A program made the translations under genes and the position numbers. The notes beneath the pieces were generated by a model. That model worked only from the letters and a program-made list of their open reading frames with translations, was not told the origin of the DNA and made no database searches. 64,000 bases of DNA from Macrostomum hystrix (lineage: Eukaryota > Platyhelminthes > Macrostomidae), in assembly GCA_950097015.1 (NCBI GenBank), contig CATNEN010000001.1:24461001-24525000 (forward strand), written 5' to 3'. The first letter of the stretch is position 1. Every line of letters starts with the position of its first letter. Shown here piece after piece: positions 11,431 to 22,900 of the stretch.

Positions 11431-12581
11431 CAATGTTACAAGCTCACTGAGTAGGAATTTTGTAGCTTATCTCAGCTGTTTACTACACAAAATGATTGAA
11501 GCAAACAACAATTTTTTTCTAATTGTTGCTTTATTTGAATGGAATAAAATGAGCATATGATGAGCAGCGATAAGTAAATAACAAAACAGAGCATTAGTAG
11601 AGCTAACTAACATTAACACAATACAAGAACGGTACGTTTTTTGTATTTTACTACTGCAATATCTATAAGAAAGTATTAAAATAACAGTGCACTATATCTG
11701 AATAACAATTTTATATTAATTAATAAAGGTTTGTACTAGCTAACTATATTTTTGTAGAAAGCTTTGCACGTTAAAAAAAAAGAACGGGAATTTAATTTGG
11801 CATAGAATTTAATTAGCGAGACATTGTAAACATATATGCTCATACTTAATTACATTCGTGGAGCTTAGTAAAATAACTTTCGGAGCACTAACACAAGCTC
11901 CAAAATTTATGGCAATCATTTTTCATCTCCATTTTTGGATATTTTCATTTTGAATTAGTGCTACTGATACTGATACTGATACTGGCACTGCTACTGACGT
12001 GTCAGAAAGACGTGGCAGTGTCTATGGAAAGTGTGAACGAACTGTTCTGTGTTTTATTGTTTAAAATCATTTTCATAGATTTTTGAGCTTGTGTAACACT
12101 ACCCCTGACCTTCGCGCACGTTTCTTGCTGCAGCTCCTGAATAGAAAAAGATATGAACATGATTTTAATTTTGTTTTCTTTCTGACAAAATTTCCTTTCA
12201 TTTGACACCATGGGCGTGAAATTTCATGGCTCCGTTGAAGAGCAACGTTGGACATTCCGGGAACTTTTGGGACACCCCTCGTAATATTTATAAAAAATCG
12301 AATGCTTTTAGTTCAGAAAAACACACGCAAAGGATGAATGTATAAGTACTTATAGGCATTGTAGTTTACAGACAAGCAAGCGGCGACAAAAATCGCAGTT
12401 TTTATCTTACTGAGTACGGAGATACACCCGAATTAGTAGTAGTAAAAACTAAAATTATTAATCGTTTAAAGTCATTTTTACCATAAAAAAACTAAAAAAA
12501 TTAAAAAGCAGCTGTCGCATTTTCGCTAGAGAAAAACGAACAAAACTTGCCTAATTTTCTACCTAAATAAATGTTAGCCCA
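11431..12581. other. AT-rich spacer, nothing recognised
   Basis: AT-rich sequence downstream of the CLIC stop codon. A short tact-gat microsatellite is present at about 11960-11995. No exon or known element recognised. Confidence 0.45.
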
Positions 12582-13429
12582 TCAATGTACGCCGGCACCA
12601 TTGTTGCCAATGCCACCGGTGCCGCTCTCGCCTAGCAACAGCCGCGAGTCGTCCATCAGGCTGGGCTGCGGTCTCTTAGCAACCAATGCGCGAGGCAGCT
12701 TGTCGTGGTACAACTGATAGACGTCACGGTCGGCCGGACAGCTACAACGGAAGGCCTCGCATTCGTACATGGCCGAATAATAGGCTTGCAGATGCTGCAG
12801 CTCTGATGGCACATCGAAGTCGCGATAGAACTGAAATGTATCGACGATGCGAACAATTGAATCACGCCTGTCTCATCTCTCTGATCTCACCCAAGACGTC
12901 TCATCTCTCCGATCTCACCTCACCCCTGTCTCGTCTCTCCGATCTCACCTCACCCCTGTCTCATCTCTCCTCTGTCTAATCTGAACACTGTCACATGCAT
13001 CTTGGCCCTGATTCATGTCTTCACTGTCTCATATCTTCCCTGTTTTATCTCCCGTCTTATCTCTCCTCTGTATAAAACTGTGCCGTGTCTTACATCTTCC
13101 ATGTCACATCTCTCGCCTGTCTCATCTTTATCCTGTCTCATCTCTTTCCTATCTGATTTCACAGTCAATACCGACCCGCATTCATTTTAGAATCTATCTT
13201 TAGCCCGCTGGAGCTAAATAGACTCTGAGATTAAAAAAGCATTCGAACCCTGGCAGACAAACAGGGAATTCTACCTTAGCGGCCATTTTCAGATGATGCA
13301 GTTTAGGCATGAGTTGGCAATCCGCGTAGGTTAGCTCATCTGAGAGCAGGTAGCGACAACTTAGCGACAATTTGTACATGTGGTTCGGACTGCGCGGCTT
13401 CGGTCGATACTTAAGGCGCAGAGGCTCAA
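12582..13429 (-). CDS. CLIC (chloride intracellular channel/EXC-4-like), C-terminal two exons only
   Basis: CLIC proteins are GST-fold proteins that exist in soluble and membrane-associated forms. Exons on the minus strand: 13275-13429 and 12582-12830, joined in phase 0 across a GT-AG intron. Together they give a 134-residue C-terminus. Diagnostic CLIC segments: LTYADCQLMPKLHHLK (all-alpha GST C-domain), FYRDFDVPSEL, AFRCSCPADRDVYQLY. The tail after KLPRALVAKR is a low-complexity Gly/Ser extension of about 30 residues. The upstream 3' splice site (gtgtgatccag) is in phase 1, so more exons are required. They should lie at higher coordinates, but the intron runs into a minisatellite at 13440 and the transposon end at 13980, and I find no CLIC exon between 16.2 and 19.9 kb. 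The gene is therefore either split by a very long intron or broken. Confidence 0.85.
12860..13180. repeat. Pyrimidine-rich array in the last CLIC intron
   Basis: Irregular repeats of the cctgtctcatctctcc type within intron 12831-13274. The same motif family reappears in HHAT intron 7 (reverse strand) and in ELOVL intron 1. Confidence 0.8.
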
Positions 13430-13439
13430 CTGGATCACA

Positions 13440-13979
13440 CCATCAGCAACATCACCTCATCAATTCTATGTGACAGCAGCATCATATTATCAATTCTATA
13501 AGTTAGCAACATCATATTATCAATTCTATAAGTCAGCAGCATCATATTATCAATTCTATGTGACAGCAGCATCATATTATCAATTCTATGTGTCAGCAGC
13601 ATCATATTATCAATTCTATGTGACAGCAGCATCATATTATCAATTCTATGTGTCAGCATCATCATATTATCAATTCTATAAGTCAGCAGCATCATATTAT
13701 TAATTCTATGTGACAGCAGCATCATATTATCAATTCTGTAAGTCAGCAGCATCATATTATCAATTCTATGTGTCAGCAGCATCATATTATCAATTCTATG
13801 TGACAGCAGCATCATATTATCAATTCTATAAGTCAGCAGCATGATATTATCAATTCTATGTGACAGCAGCATCATATTATCAATTCTATAAGTCAGCAGC
13901 ATCATATTATCAATTCTATGAGTCAGCAGCATCATATTATCAATTCTATAAGTCAGCAGCATCATATTATCAATTCTAT
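13440..13979. repeat. 30-bp minisatellite, 18 copies
   Basis: Very regular 30-bp array (core agcatcatattatcaattct), with alternation of ctatgtga, ctataagt and ctatgtgt junctions. It begins about 10 bp upstream of the CLIC 3' splice site and abuts the transposon terminus at 13980. The apparent reading frames through it are artefacts of the 30-bp period. Confidence 0.95.
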
Positions 13980-14367
13980 GTGACGTCTTGGCAAGTGCAA
14001 AAGATTGAAACGCGCACTGTTCACTTTCACGCCACGATGAGGCGCGTCACGTTCGTGAAAGAAAAATTTATCTGACAAATGCAGAGGGAAAATGTCAAAG
14101 CAATGAATGCACATTGACAATCCCAGCATTAGTTTTATGCAGAGGGAAAAATGTCAAAGCAATGAATGCACAGTGACAATCCCAGCATTAGTTTTATGCA
14201 GAGGAAAAATGTCAAAGCAATGAATGCACAGTGACAATCCCAGCATTAGTTTTATGCAGAGGAAAAATGTCAAAGCAATGAATGCACAGTGACAATCCCA
14301 GCATTAGTTTTATGCAGAGGAAAAATGTCAAAGCAATAAATGCACATTGACAATCCCAGCAATATTT
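13980..14367 (-). mobile_element. Probable left terminus of a KDZ-type element with subterminal array
   Basis: Inverted copy of the 5530-6222 end. The terminus gtgacgtcttggc and hairpin-forming unique segment occupy 13980-14085, followed by about five inverted copies of the 59-bp unit to 14367. Compared with the other end there is one G/T difference near the terminus and half as many units. Confidence 0.65.
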
Positions 14368-14532
14368 GACAGAATATAGACTCTAGTCCCTGTAAAGATA
14401 GCAGCTCTCTGCACAGTGACTATTTTCGGCTGAAAACATTGAAAACCATAGCATATTGCATCTTAAATATACTATCTAATATTAAGCTATTGGCGTCGTG
14501 TGGGCCTCTAATAATTGTTTCATATTAAAATT

Positions 14533-15785
14533 TCATTCCGTTTGTCTAGTATCTAGTCTAAGCGTAATGTTGGGTGCAGAGCTCGCCCCATATAAAGATG
14601 ACTGAGCAAGTCTATTTGCGTCATTTACAAATGGAGTATTGAAAGGATTAAAATTTGTTGAACTTTCACTTTCGTGAAAGTGTTGCCGATATTTCGCGGT
14701 TACAGAAGTCAGTGCCGTATCTCCTTCACTCTCCAAGTCACTTGTGGTGATATTATGGTAGTCATCGACTTGTAGCCCTTCTTCCATCACTTGAGCCTGT
14801 TGTTGATGCAGATGAGAGGCACTTATTGGTGTATCATGATCAGGTGATACATCAATGGAAACTGAATTACAAAATGTCAGTTCTGTATTTTCGAGTTCCT
14901 TTAAAATGGCTACACATTTTTCTCTGGATAAGTGATGGGGGTCCTTCAATTCTGGAATGAATTTGCAACTTCTTCCGACAAGGCTCCATGGAATCTTGCC
15001 GTCGAAACCTGTCGCTGTTTTATGTGCAATTTTAGCCCTTAAAAAAATTTCTTGTCGCATTTTTTTCACATCGCTATAAACAGAAGCTAGGTTTCGTGGC
15101 TGACTAGTTTCAGCAAGCTGAACATCACTGCGCTCATTTGCCATATTTTGTTGTTCTGCTTTTTTCGCGTCATCCATTAGTTCTGCTATTTTATTTATAT
15201 GGGGCTCCATAGCGCTTCTAACATTAGGCGATATGTCATTGGACGTGGTAAAATCGGTTCCACGTCGGGTTAATATAATAAGTACGTATGTCTCACCTGT
15301 ACGTTTTAAATCATTTACCACTTTTCTTATTTTCTTCTGCTGATTTTTAGCTTCTTCTTGAAGACGTCGCTTTTCTTCGATTGGCAGACTCATATACTCG
15401 CGACGCAGTTCGGCGGTCCACACTAGAATTAAAGGAAGATTTGAATTTTTAAATTTTACCAAAACATAGTGACTAATTATTATATTTATTTATTTCTAGC
15501 TTTTATGTAAATTAATAGATGCACCCCACAGAGAATATAACATATGATGTAGCCTAGAAAATACAACAATATTCAAGACTTTTAGAAAAAAACAATGTTA
15601 TGCTGCATAAATGGACTAAAATGTTTTGTATTAAAAATAATGCTGCCTACTCATACATTACTATTTCTTGAGTTCTAGTCTTACTATATATCCCTGTAGT
15701 ATATTTTTAAGTAATACTGACCATAAGAAAACTTACCTGCCTTTCCTTTGTTTTGCAAAAACACATTGGCACCAGTTAGAACCAT
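14533..15785 (-). CDS. HMG-box-like small protein, possible second gene of the KDZ element
   Basis: Two minus-strand exons, 15737-15785 and 14533-15422, joined through GT-AG in phase 1 to give 312 residues from an ATG at 15785. The N-terminus across the junction reads TGANVFLQNKGKA then VWTAELRREYMSLPIEEKRR and LQEEAKNQQKKI. The spacing and the EEK...EEA pattern recall an HMG box (DNA-bending domain), though the usual leading proline is absent. The remainder has no recognised domain (GRSCKFIPELKDPHHLSREK, acidic and Ser/Thr-rich tail). Its stop codon lies 165 bp from the same subterminal array that follows the KDZ transposase stop, which suggests that both genes belong to one element with outward-pointing 3' ends. 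That link is inference. Base composition resembles the KDZ gene more than the GC-rich host exons. Confidence 0.5.
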
Positions 15786-16196
15786 CTGTGTGTAAGAAAA
15801 AAATTAGAATTACAAAATAAAACCATTTTATTGCACTATTTCTTATGCACTTTAATTTAAGACTCAAACTGAAATACGAAGCTTTAGTGCCTACTTTATG
15901 CTTTAAAATTTGAGTTAATTTAAATTTAAATTTCCTTTGTTTCTTTTTTTGGTTTGATAATCTCAATTTCTTATAATATTGGCACCAGTTAGAACCATCT
16001 GTGTGTAAGAAAAAAATTAGAATTACAAAATAAAACCATTTTATTGCACTATTTCTTATGCACTTTAATTTAAGACTCAAACTGAAATACGAAGCTTTAG
16101 TGCCTACTTTATGCTTTAAAATTTGAGTTAATTTAAATTTAAATTTCCTTTGTTTCTTTTTTTGGTTTGATAATCTCAATTTCTTATAATATAATC
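15765..16196. repeat. 216-bp tandem duplication across the HMG-like gene's first exon
   Basis: Two near-identical 216-bp copies (15765-15980 and 15981-16196). Each carries the 3' splice-site-like tract (minus strand ttcttacacacag) and the first codons of the HMG-like gene. The outer copy breaks off after seven codons. Confidence 0.9.
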
Positions 16197-16687
16197 AGTA
16201 CTGACCATAATAATCTTATTTCATCTTGTAACTCTTGTATTATGTATGCCTGTACCATAATAATATAAAAATATTATAGGGGTAGGGCCTAGTGAGAATA
16301 TTATGTCACAAAAGGGTTGCTGTTCTATAAAAAGGTGTACAAGCGCATGGCATAAATTTACTTTTGTTTGCAAAATTATTTTTATGAATAAATTTAAAAT
16401 TGCGCTAAATGAAACAAAAAGTGCAGTGCAGAAACAATTCAGTTTATAGTATTCGTAACAATTCAGTTCAATTCAGTTCAGTTCAGGTTAGTTTAGTTTA
16501 CTTGGCTGTTATATAGCCACAGGGTAGTAGTGACAAATCCAGTAAAAAATGCTACAGAATGCTTGGAAGTTGGAAGCTTGGAAATATTGCCTGATTGAAG
16601 TCACTAATAAAGGTTAGAAATGTAGCTGCGATTCTTTCTGCTCTTTGGATGCTGCCGAGCTGGTTATGGCCAAAGATAATTATGAAA

Positions 16688-17169
16688 GGCAGTGCTTATC
16701 CCCACGGTACCGTAGAAATAATTTTTGTCTTATTCCTACGGTACAGTGGGAATAATTTCCTGCTTATCTGCACGGCACACTGATGAGATAGCTGTCCTAT
16801 CTTCAACATAGCTCCAGAGATGCGTAAAGAAATAGACTGGATTATAGGCTTAGAAGGCTTGAGCTATAAGATTATAAAAATACACACTTCAGTTGTATTC
16901 TTTTAAATATATAAATAATAGCAATATATATTTTTTATACTTAAAAAGCCACCGTATTGGTTAACTAATTGCAAAAAAGCAGAAAACTTTTATTTGTTTA
17001 CTTGCTTTTAAAAACCGGAAGAAAAAAAATTGCAGTCACGATAAAAAGATAGATGATTAGGACAGCTATCTTATCAGTGTGCCGTGCGGATAAGCAGGAA
17101 ATTATTCCCACGGTACCGTAGGAAAAAGACAAAAATTATTTCTACAGTACCATGGGGATAAGCACTGCC
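16688..17169. mobile_element. 482-bp foldback/MITE-like element with 9-bp target duplication
   Basis: Inverted repeats of about 112 bp at 16688-16800 and 17057-17169 (ends ggcagtgcttatcccca / tggggataagcactgcc), flanking an AT-rich centre of about 255 bp. A perfect 9-bp direct repeat attatgaaa sits on both sides (16679-16687 and 17170-17178). The arms contain further small palindromes such as cacggtaccgt. No coding capacity. Confidence 0.85.
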
Positions 17170-17178
17170 ATTATGAAA

Positions 17179-19936
17179 AATTCCACACCACATTATTTAT
17201 GCCAGGTATATTAATTATTATTGTTGCAAGGCAGGTAGTAACGTTGTACAATTTTGGGAGGAGCAAAAAATTGTTTTGACATGCACTCTACCACTTTTCT
17301 GACTATGGCATGGTAGGGGGTTAAAGCTATAACAAATCTGATTAAAAATGAAATCAGCACATCAAAAAGCCTTAGTAGCCACAGATTTATCATCCTATCA
17401 AAACAAGAACTATTTTATATAGACCTAAAGTTCAAGAGACCCTCGCCTCCCCGCTGGGTCCATGGACCACCCTGCAGCTAAGTCTAGTAAGTCAAAGTTC
17501 AAGAAGCCCAAAAAGCAAGCAAAGTTAAAATGTATTAAAAACTTGAAGTCTATACTTTATAGCAATTATCATTTTGGTTTAAAAAATTTAGCTAGTCAGC
17601 CAGACCACTGACTGATAATTTGGATATAAGTTGCATTAGTAACACTCTTAGTAGTTTAGTCTTAGGTTTTAACTAACATCTATTATTAACTTTACATGTA
17701 ACATTTTCATTGTGTCAGTTAATAAATGTTGAAAATCAAAACAATTGGATTGGGATTTCGATTTGCTGGCATAAGTAGTACTAGTAACTAAATTTAAAAC
17801 GAAAAAACATTTGTTATAACCTTTGTTATAAAAAAATTAATAGAAAATTTCAATACTTAAATTGACAAAGTAACTTTAAAAAATACCTTCTCTAGACACA
17901 GTAAAGTACAATCTGTTATGGATGTAATGATATCCTAAGTGTAAAATACCAACTAAACTAGTTTGGTGGCGCAGCGCATTAGGGCGCGTTTTTTATTTAA
18001 ACAATTCTAAACTATTGAATAAAAACTTAAATAAAAAATTATACTACAACGTAACTAAGAAAATCTTTTTTTGAGAAGTACTAATACACTTTTTTTAATG
18101 CGCATACTTAGTTCTGTATAATTATTTGTTATACCATACGCACGTAAAGTTATGAAATTGACGTAAAATCCGGACTATTCAGACTCGTTTTTGACATGTA
18201 AAAAGAGTATTTATAAAAATACAATTCTTTCTTTCCATGTAACACTAAAAAAGTGACGAATTCTATAGACAAATGAATACAATTATATTGAGAATGATTG
18301 CAGAAGGACTGCGGGCAATGGCACATCATTTAGTGACACTAGACCCACAGCGAGCTATTTTTTGCTAATACCTTATTCGGATCATTGTCATAAATAATTA
18401 CGAGTACATAATCAGTCTTACTTGTTTCTGTTTCGTTTCTTTTAAGGCACTGTAGAGTTATACCGCTATACTTTCTGGAATTTTAGAACTGATTCTGGTT
18501 CTGGAATTCTGGGTAGAATGAATGACTGATTCTGATTTCTGGGTAGAATGAAAAGCCTATTTTACGGGTTGGAGAGCTGGGTAAAACAGCTTTAATTTAA
18601 TTTTTTAATTAACTGCCCGCCGTCAAAAATAAAGCCAATATAATCTAGCAACCAAGTTATATAAATATGAGTAATTTAAAATTAAAATAAATATGATTTG
18701 ATTTTGTTTTTGTCTTATAACTAGTATAAATATGTCTTTCTATGCATGTATAACTCAACCTGTGTGGCGTGTTGATAGAGAGAGCGCTCTGTTTGAGTGT
18801 TACGAGGGGGGTTCGAATTTTTTCCGTATTATTTTTACTAATGAATTTTTTTGATCCGATATTTTATTGTGATGCTAAATATTTACTAATTATTTCGTTT
18901 TATAGCCATTTTATACAGTGGATGTGTTGTAATTTTAGTTCTGGCTTCTGATAAGCCATTAAGCCCTCGCTGTTAAGGTGGAAGTATCATTTGTTTGAGA
19001 CGGGGTGATCACTTCTTGGTTCTTACTTAGCACGATAGAAAAGCGTCATATATCTATTACACGTAAAATCCACTTAATCAGTAAGTCCCATCTAAACTCA
19101 TTCAGCTTTAGTTGTATTGTATTAATTAGTATGAACTGTGGTTTGCTTGCCTATATGTTTGGAAATAAATGATTATCAGTGCAAAGGAAAAATATTTAGA
19201 TAGCCAGTTACATACTTCATATTTCATACTTTCTACTTGCAGTAGACGAGTAGCATGATCCATGTAAAATTTATCGGAAGTCTACCCCCTACCCCCTACC
19301 CCCCCGTGGGTCCACATGGATTCACCCGGCTAGCCGAGTATTTTTTGACTAGTGGAAGTGTCGGCTAGCCGGCGGCCGCGAGCTGGTTTATTCCAAGTTA
19401 TAAAGTGGAGAAAAAGACGAGATTTTATAGTCTATGAATTCACCCTCCTCTGCTGGACGAGGGAGGGTTTGAATGTACATTAAAGTCCTGTCAAGGCCTT
19501 TCGCTTAGAACGCACAAACCCCCAACCCCCACAGACTGTACATTAGGGCTTGTAGAGAGAGGGGGATAGAGATTTTCACGAGTTATCTAAAATCTTGCGA
19601 CATGCCTGACCCTTGTAGGTTTTTAACCGTAACCCCTACTATAATATTTAAGCACAATCTGTAAAACACAAAAACGGTGGAGGAACTTGGGCAACTATCG
19701 CACAATACGGTCATAGGCAAGCTAACTAGACTCGACTTAATAAAGCGAAGAGAAAAGGAAGAATACTGCGTACAGGCACTGCAGTGTAAGAGAATGGGCA
19801 ACAGCTGTTACCCAGGAAAAGAATTAGTGAATGAAAGAGGGAGCTAGAAGGCGAGCTCAGATAAGATCTGAATTACGTTGATCCTGCCGACCCGAGGGCT
19901 ACCTGAACTTGCCACTAGAAGAAAAATCTGTCCAAT
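17179..19936. other. AT-rich spacer with SINE fragments
   Basis: No exon recognised. Contains a SINE family-1 tail fragment on the minus strand at about 18303-18355 (tagtgacactagaccc). Two short tRNA-like stretches, ggtggcgcagcgcattag near 17960 and a gttcgaat box-B-like site near 18810, may be remnants of other SINE heads. A CGGCTAGCCG palindrome occurs twice at about 19330-19375 next to a C-rich ctacccc repeat. The CLIC 5' exons were sought here and not found. Confidence 0.4.
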
Positions 19937-22900
19937 ATGAGCACCACCAGCGCTAGAAAGTCACTGGAGCCAGCTCTGCCATCTATTGAACTGCTAGCCT
20001 ACGCTTTGTGGTTCTCGACCGTTTTAGCCTACGGCGGCTATGCATTCAAGACTCAAGTTAGTGCGGATAGCTGTGAGTTGTGTTTCAAGCACATGCCATA
20101 CTGCATTACTGCAGGTTCAGCAAATCATAATATTTGAAATCAACATGTTTGTTTCATTTTCAGTGCTTAGCTTGGATCCGTCAAGTCTCAATGAAGGTCT
20201 CAACGGCTACATGAGGGTAAATTATAAATATTTATCAGTGGAACAGGGGTAGCTAATAATAATAGAGTTGAAAAACGGATATAAGATGAAAGAGCAATCC
20301 AGTAGGGGAGAATCGGGTTAAAGGAATTCTAGTTGAGGGAAATCAAGTAGGGGAAAATCGAGTAGGGGAGAATCTGGTTGGGGAAAATCGAGTAGGGGAG
20401 AATCTGGTTGGGGAAAATCGAGTAGGGGAGAATCTGGTTGGGAAAAATCGAGTAGAGGAGAATCTGGTAGGGAAAAATCGAGTAAGGGAAAATCGAGTAG
20501 GGGAGAATCTGGTTGGGAAAAATCGAGTAGAGGAGAATCTGGTAGGGAAAAATCGAGTAGGGGAAAATCGAGTAGGGGAGAATCTGGTTGGGGAAAATCG
20601 AGTAGGGTAGAATCTGATAGGGGAAAATCGAGTAGGGGAGAATCGAGTAGGGGAAAATAAAGTAGAGGAAAATCGAGTAGGGGAGAATGGGGTAGGGAAG
20701 TTTTGGGTAGAAGAGAATTAAGGGGAGAATTCAGTGGGGAATTAGCATGGGGAGAATTGTTTAGCAGTAGAGCCGGTTAGGGAGAATGGGATCGGAGATT
20801 TAAAATGTAGCCAGATATGAAAGAATCTCAACTCCACTACACCCTAGGACAACACTTACGCAGACTGGAACCTGTACCTCAACATGCTGCCTTCAATGCT
20901 CGTCCTGCTGTCGCTGCACCTGCTGATTAGCCGCGTCACGCTGCGCTACTGCCATCTGCAGGTGAGGCTTCAGAGAGATGCGTCCCACTCACTGCCAGCG
21001 GAGATTGGGAGAATAAGTGAGAGAAATAAGATGGGAGAGTTATGAGAATGTGAGATGGTAGGCATATTATTTTGTGACACTAGACCAGCAGCCAGCGAGG
21101 AGGCAATTCTGCCCAGTTTGTTGACTCCTGAGTGCACAATCACACAGGTGAGTACATCTGCCCTGACTTGCTCATTGTCAGGGAGTGTACACTTCACTGT
21201 GCCTTGGACGTGGGCCCTCAAAGGCGCAAATTGCACGACAAGCCGCCAAGCCTTCTCTCCGTGGCTGCGCCCCAAATAAATGTGGCCTCGCCGTGGAATC
21301 GAGCTCAGGGACCGTGGTGCGAGAGGCAAACGCGTTAACCGCTCTTAAAACTCTCGAGATTGGATAATTATCGAGACAGTGAGATGGGAGAATTCTTAAG
21401 AAAACGAGCTGAGACAAATCTATAGGATACTTCTGAGACAAAACTGGGGGAATTTAAAGACACCGAGATGGGAGAATTCTAGGAAAGCGAGATGGAAGAA
21501 TTCTAAGAAAGTGAGATGGGAGAATTCTAGGAAAGCGAAGTAGGAGAATTCTAAAAAAAATAAGATGGGAGAATTCTAGGAAAGCGAAATGGGGAATTGT
21601 AGTAAAGCGAAATGGGGGAATTCTAGGAAAGCGAAAGGGAATTCTAGTAAAGTGAAATGGGGGAATTCTAGGAAAGCGAAATGGGGGAATTCTAGAAAAG
21701 CGAAATGGGGGAATTCTAGGAAAGCGAAATGGCAAAATTCTAGGAAAGCGCAATAGGAAAACTCTGGTAAACAGTATAAATAAATGCGATGAGTAAATTA
21801 AAAATCTGTATGGAAACATTGCCTGTCTTTGACAGAAGAAGGATAGACTCGAAGCCAATTCCCCATCATTCCGTCTCCCAATCCTCCAGCTGCATCACCT
21901 GACCTGCGCCAGCGTCACTCTGCTGCTGAGCTGCCGGCTGCTGTCAGTCCGCTGCACGGCCATGCTGCTCGGCTTGCACCTCACCTGCCTAGCCTCAGCC
22001 TGTCTGGCCGGCCGCCTGGCGGTCTGGCCCGCTGTTGGCCTGGCCTTCTGGCAATTCAACGGTGTCGCGTTTGGCGATAATCGACAATTGAGAAACAGCC
22101 TGCAACTGGACTCAACTGGGACTCACCTGTACTATCCTATCACTGGCTACCTGTACTGCAGGTGATATTTACTGGGCGATGTGCAAGTTAGGGAATGTGC
22201 AAGTTGGGGTATGTGAAAGTCTGAGAATGTGCAAGTTGGGAATGTGCAAATTATGGAGCGTGAAAGTTGAAGAATGTGCAAGTTAGGGAATGTGCAAGTT
22301 GGGGAATGTGCAAGTTGGGGAATGTGCAAGTTGGGCAATGTGCAAGTTGGGCAATGTGCAAGTTGGGGAATGTGCAAGTTGGGGAATGTGCAAGTTGGGG
22401 AATGTGCAAGTTGGGCAATGTGCAAGTTGGGCAATGTGCAAGTTGGGGAATGTGCAAGTTGGGGAATGTGCAAGTTGAGGAATGTGCAAGTTGGGGAATG
22501 TGCAAGTTAGGGAATGTGCAAGTTGGGGAATGTGCAAGTTGGGGAATGTGCAAGTTGGGGAATGTGCAAGTTAGCGAATGTGCAAGTTGGTGGCAAAAAC
22601 ATCCAATATAGGCATAATTTTTCTGCTCACAAAATTCCATCATGTAACCAAGTTTTGATTGTTCAGTTGATTAAATAATAATATTATTCAACCAATATAG
22701 ATCATACGCCATAGATGGTTGTACATAGCAATGTTAGCTGTCATTGTTAGCAGGTCTGACGGCTTTGAAAGTGAGTTCGTTAGAACTGAATTAAAATTAT
22801 CGCGGTTTCACGCCAAGCAACAGTAGCATGTCGCAGGAGAGTTTCTAAGAAATCAGACCCCCCATCAACCCAGGTTCCTGTCCATGGGTTTGTGTCTGGC

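Noticed and set aside
5530-14367. A single 8.8-kb transposon with the arrays as outer ends enclosing CLIC
   Set aside because: Possible, but the transposase and HMG-like genes end next to the arrays on the outside, and sequence identity stops sharply at 6222 and 13980, which favours termini facing inward to host DNA.
19875-19915. Resemblance to the 5' end of 18S rRNA (gttgatcctgcc)
   Set aside because: Only about 12 bases match and the following sequence is unrelated, so no rRNA gene or fragment is supported.
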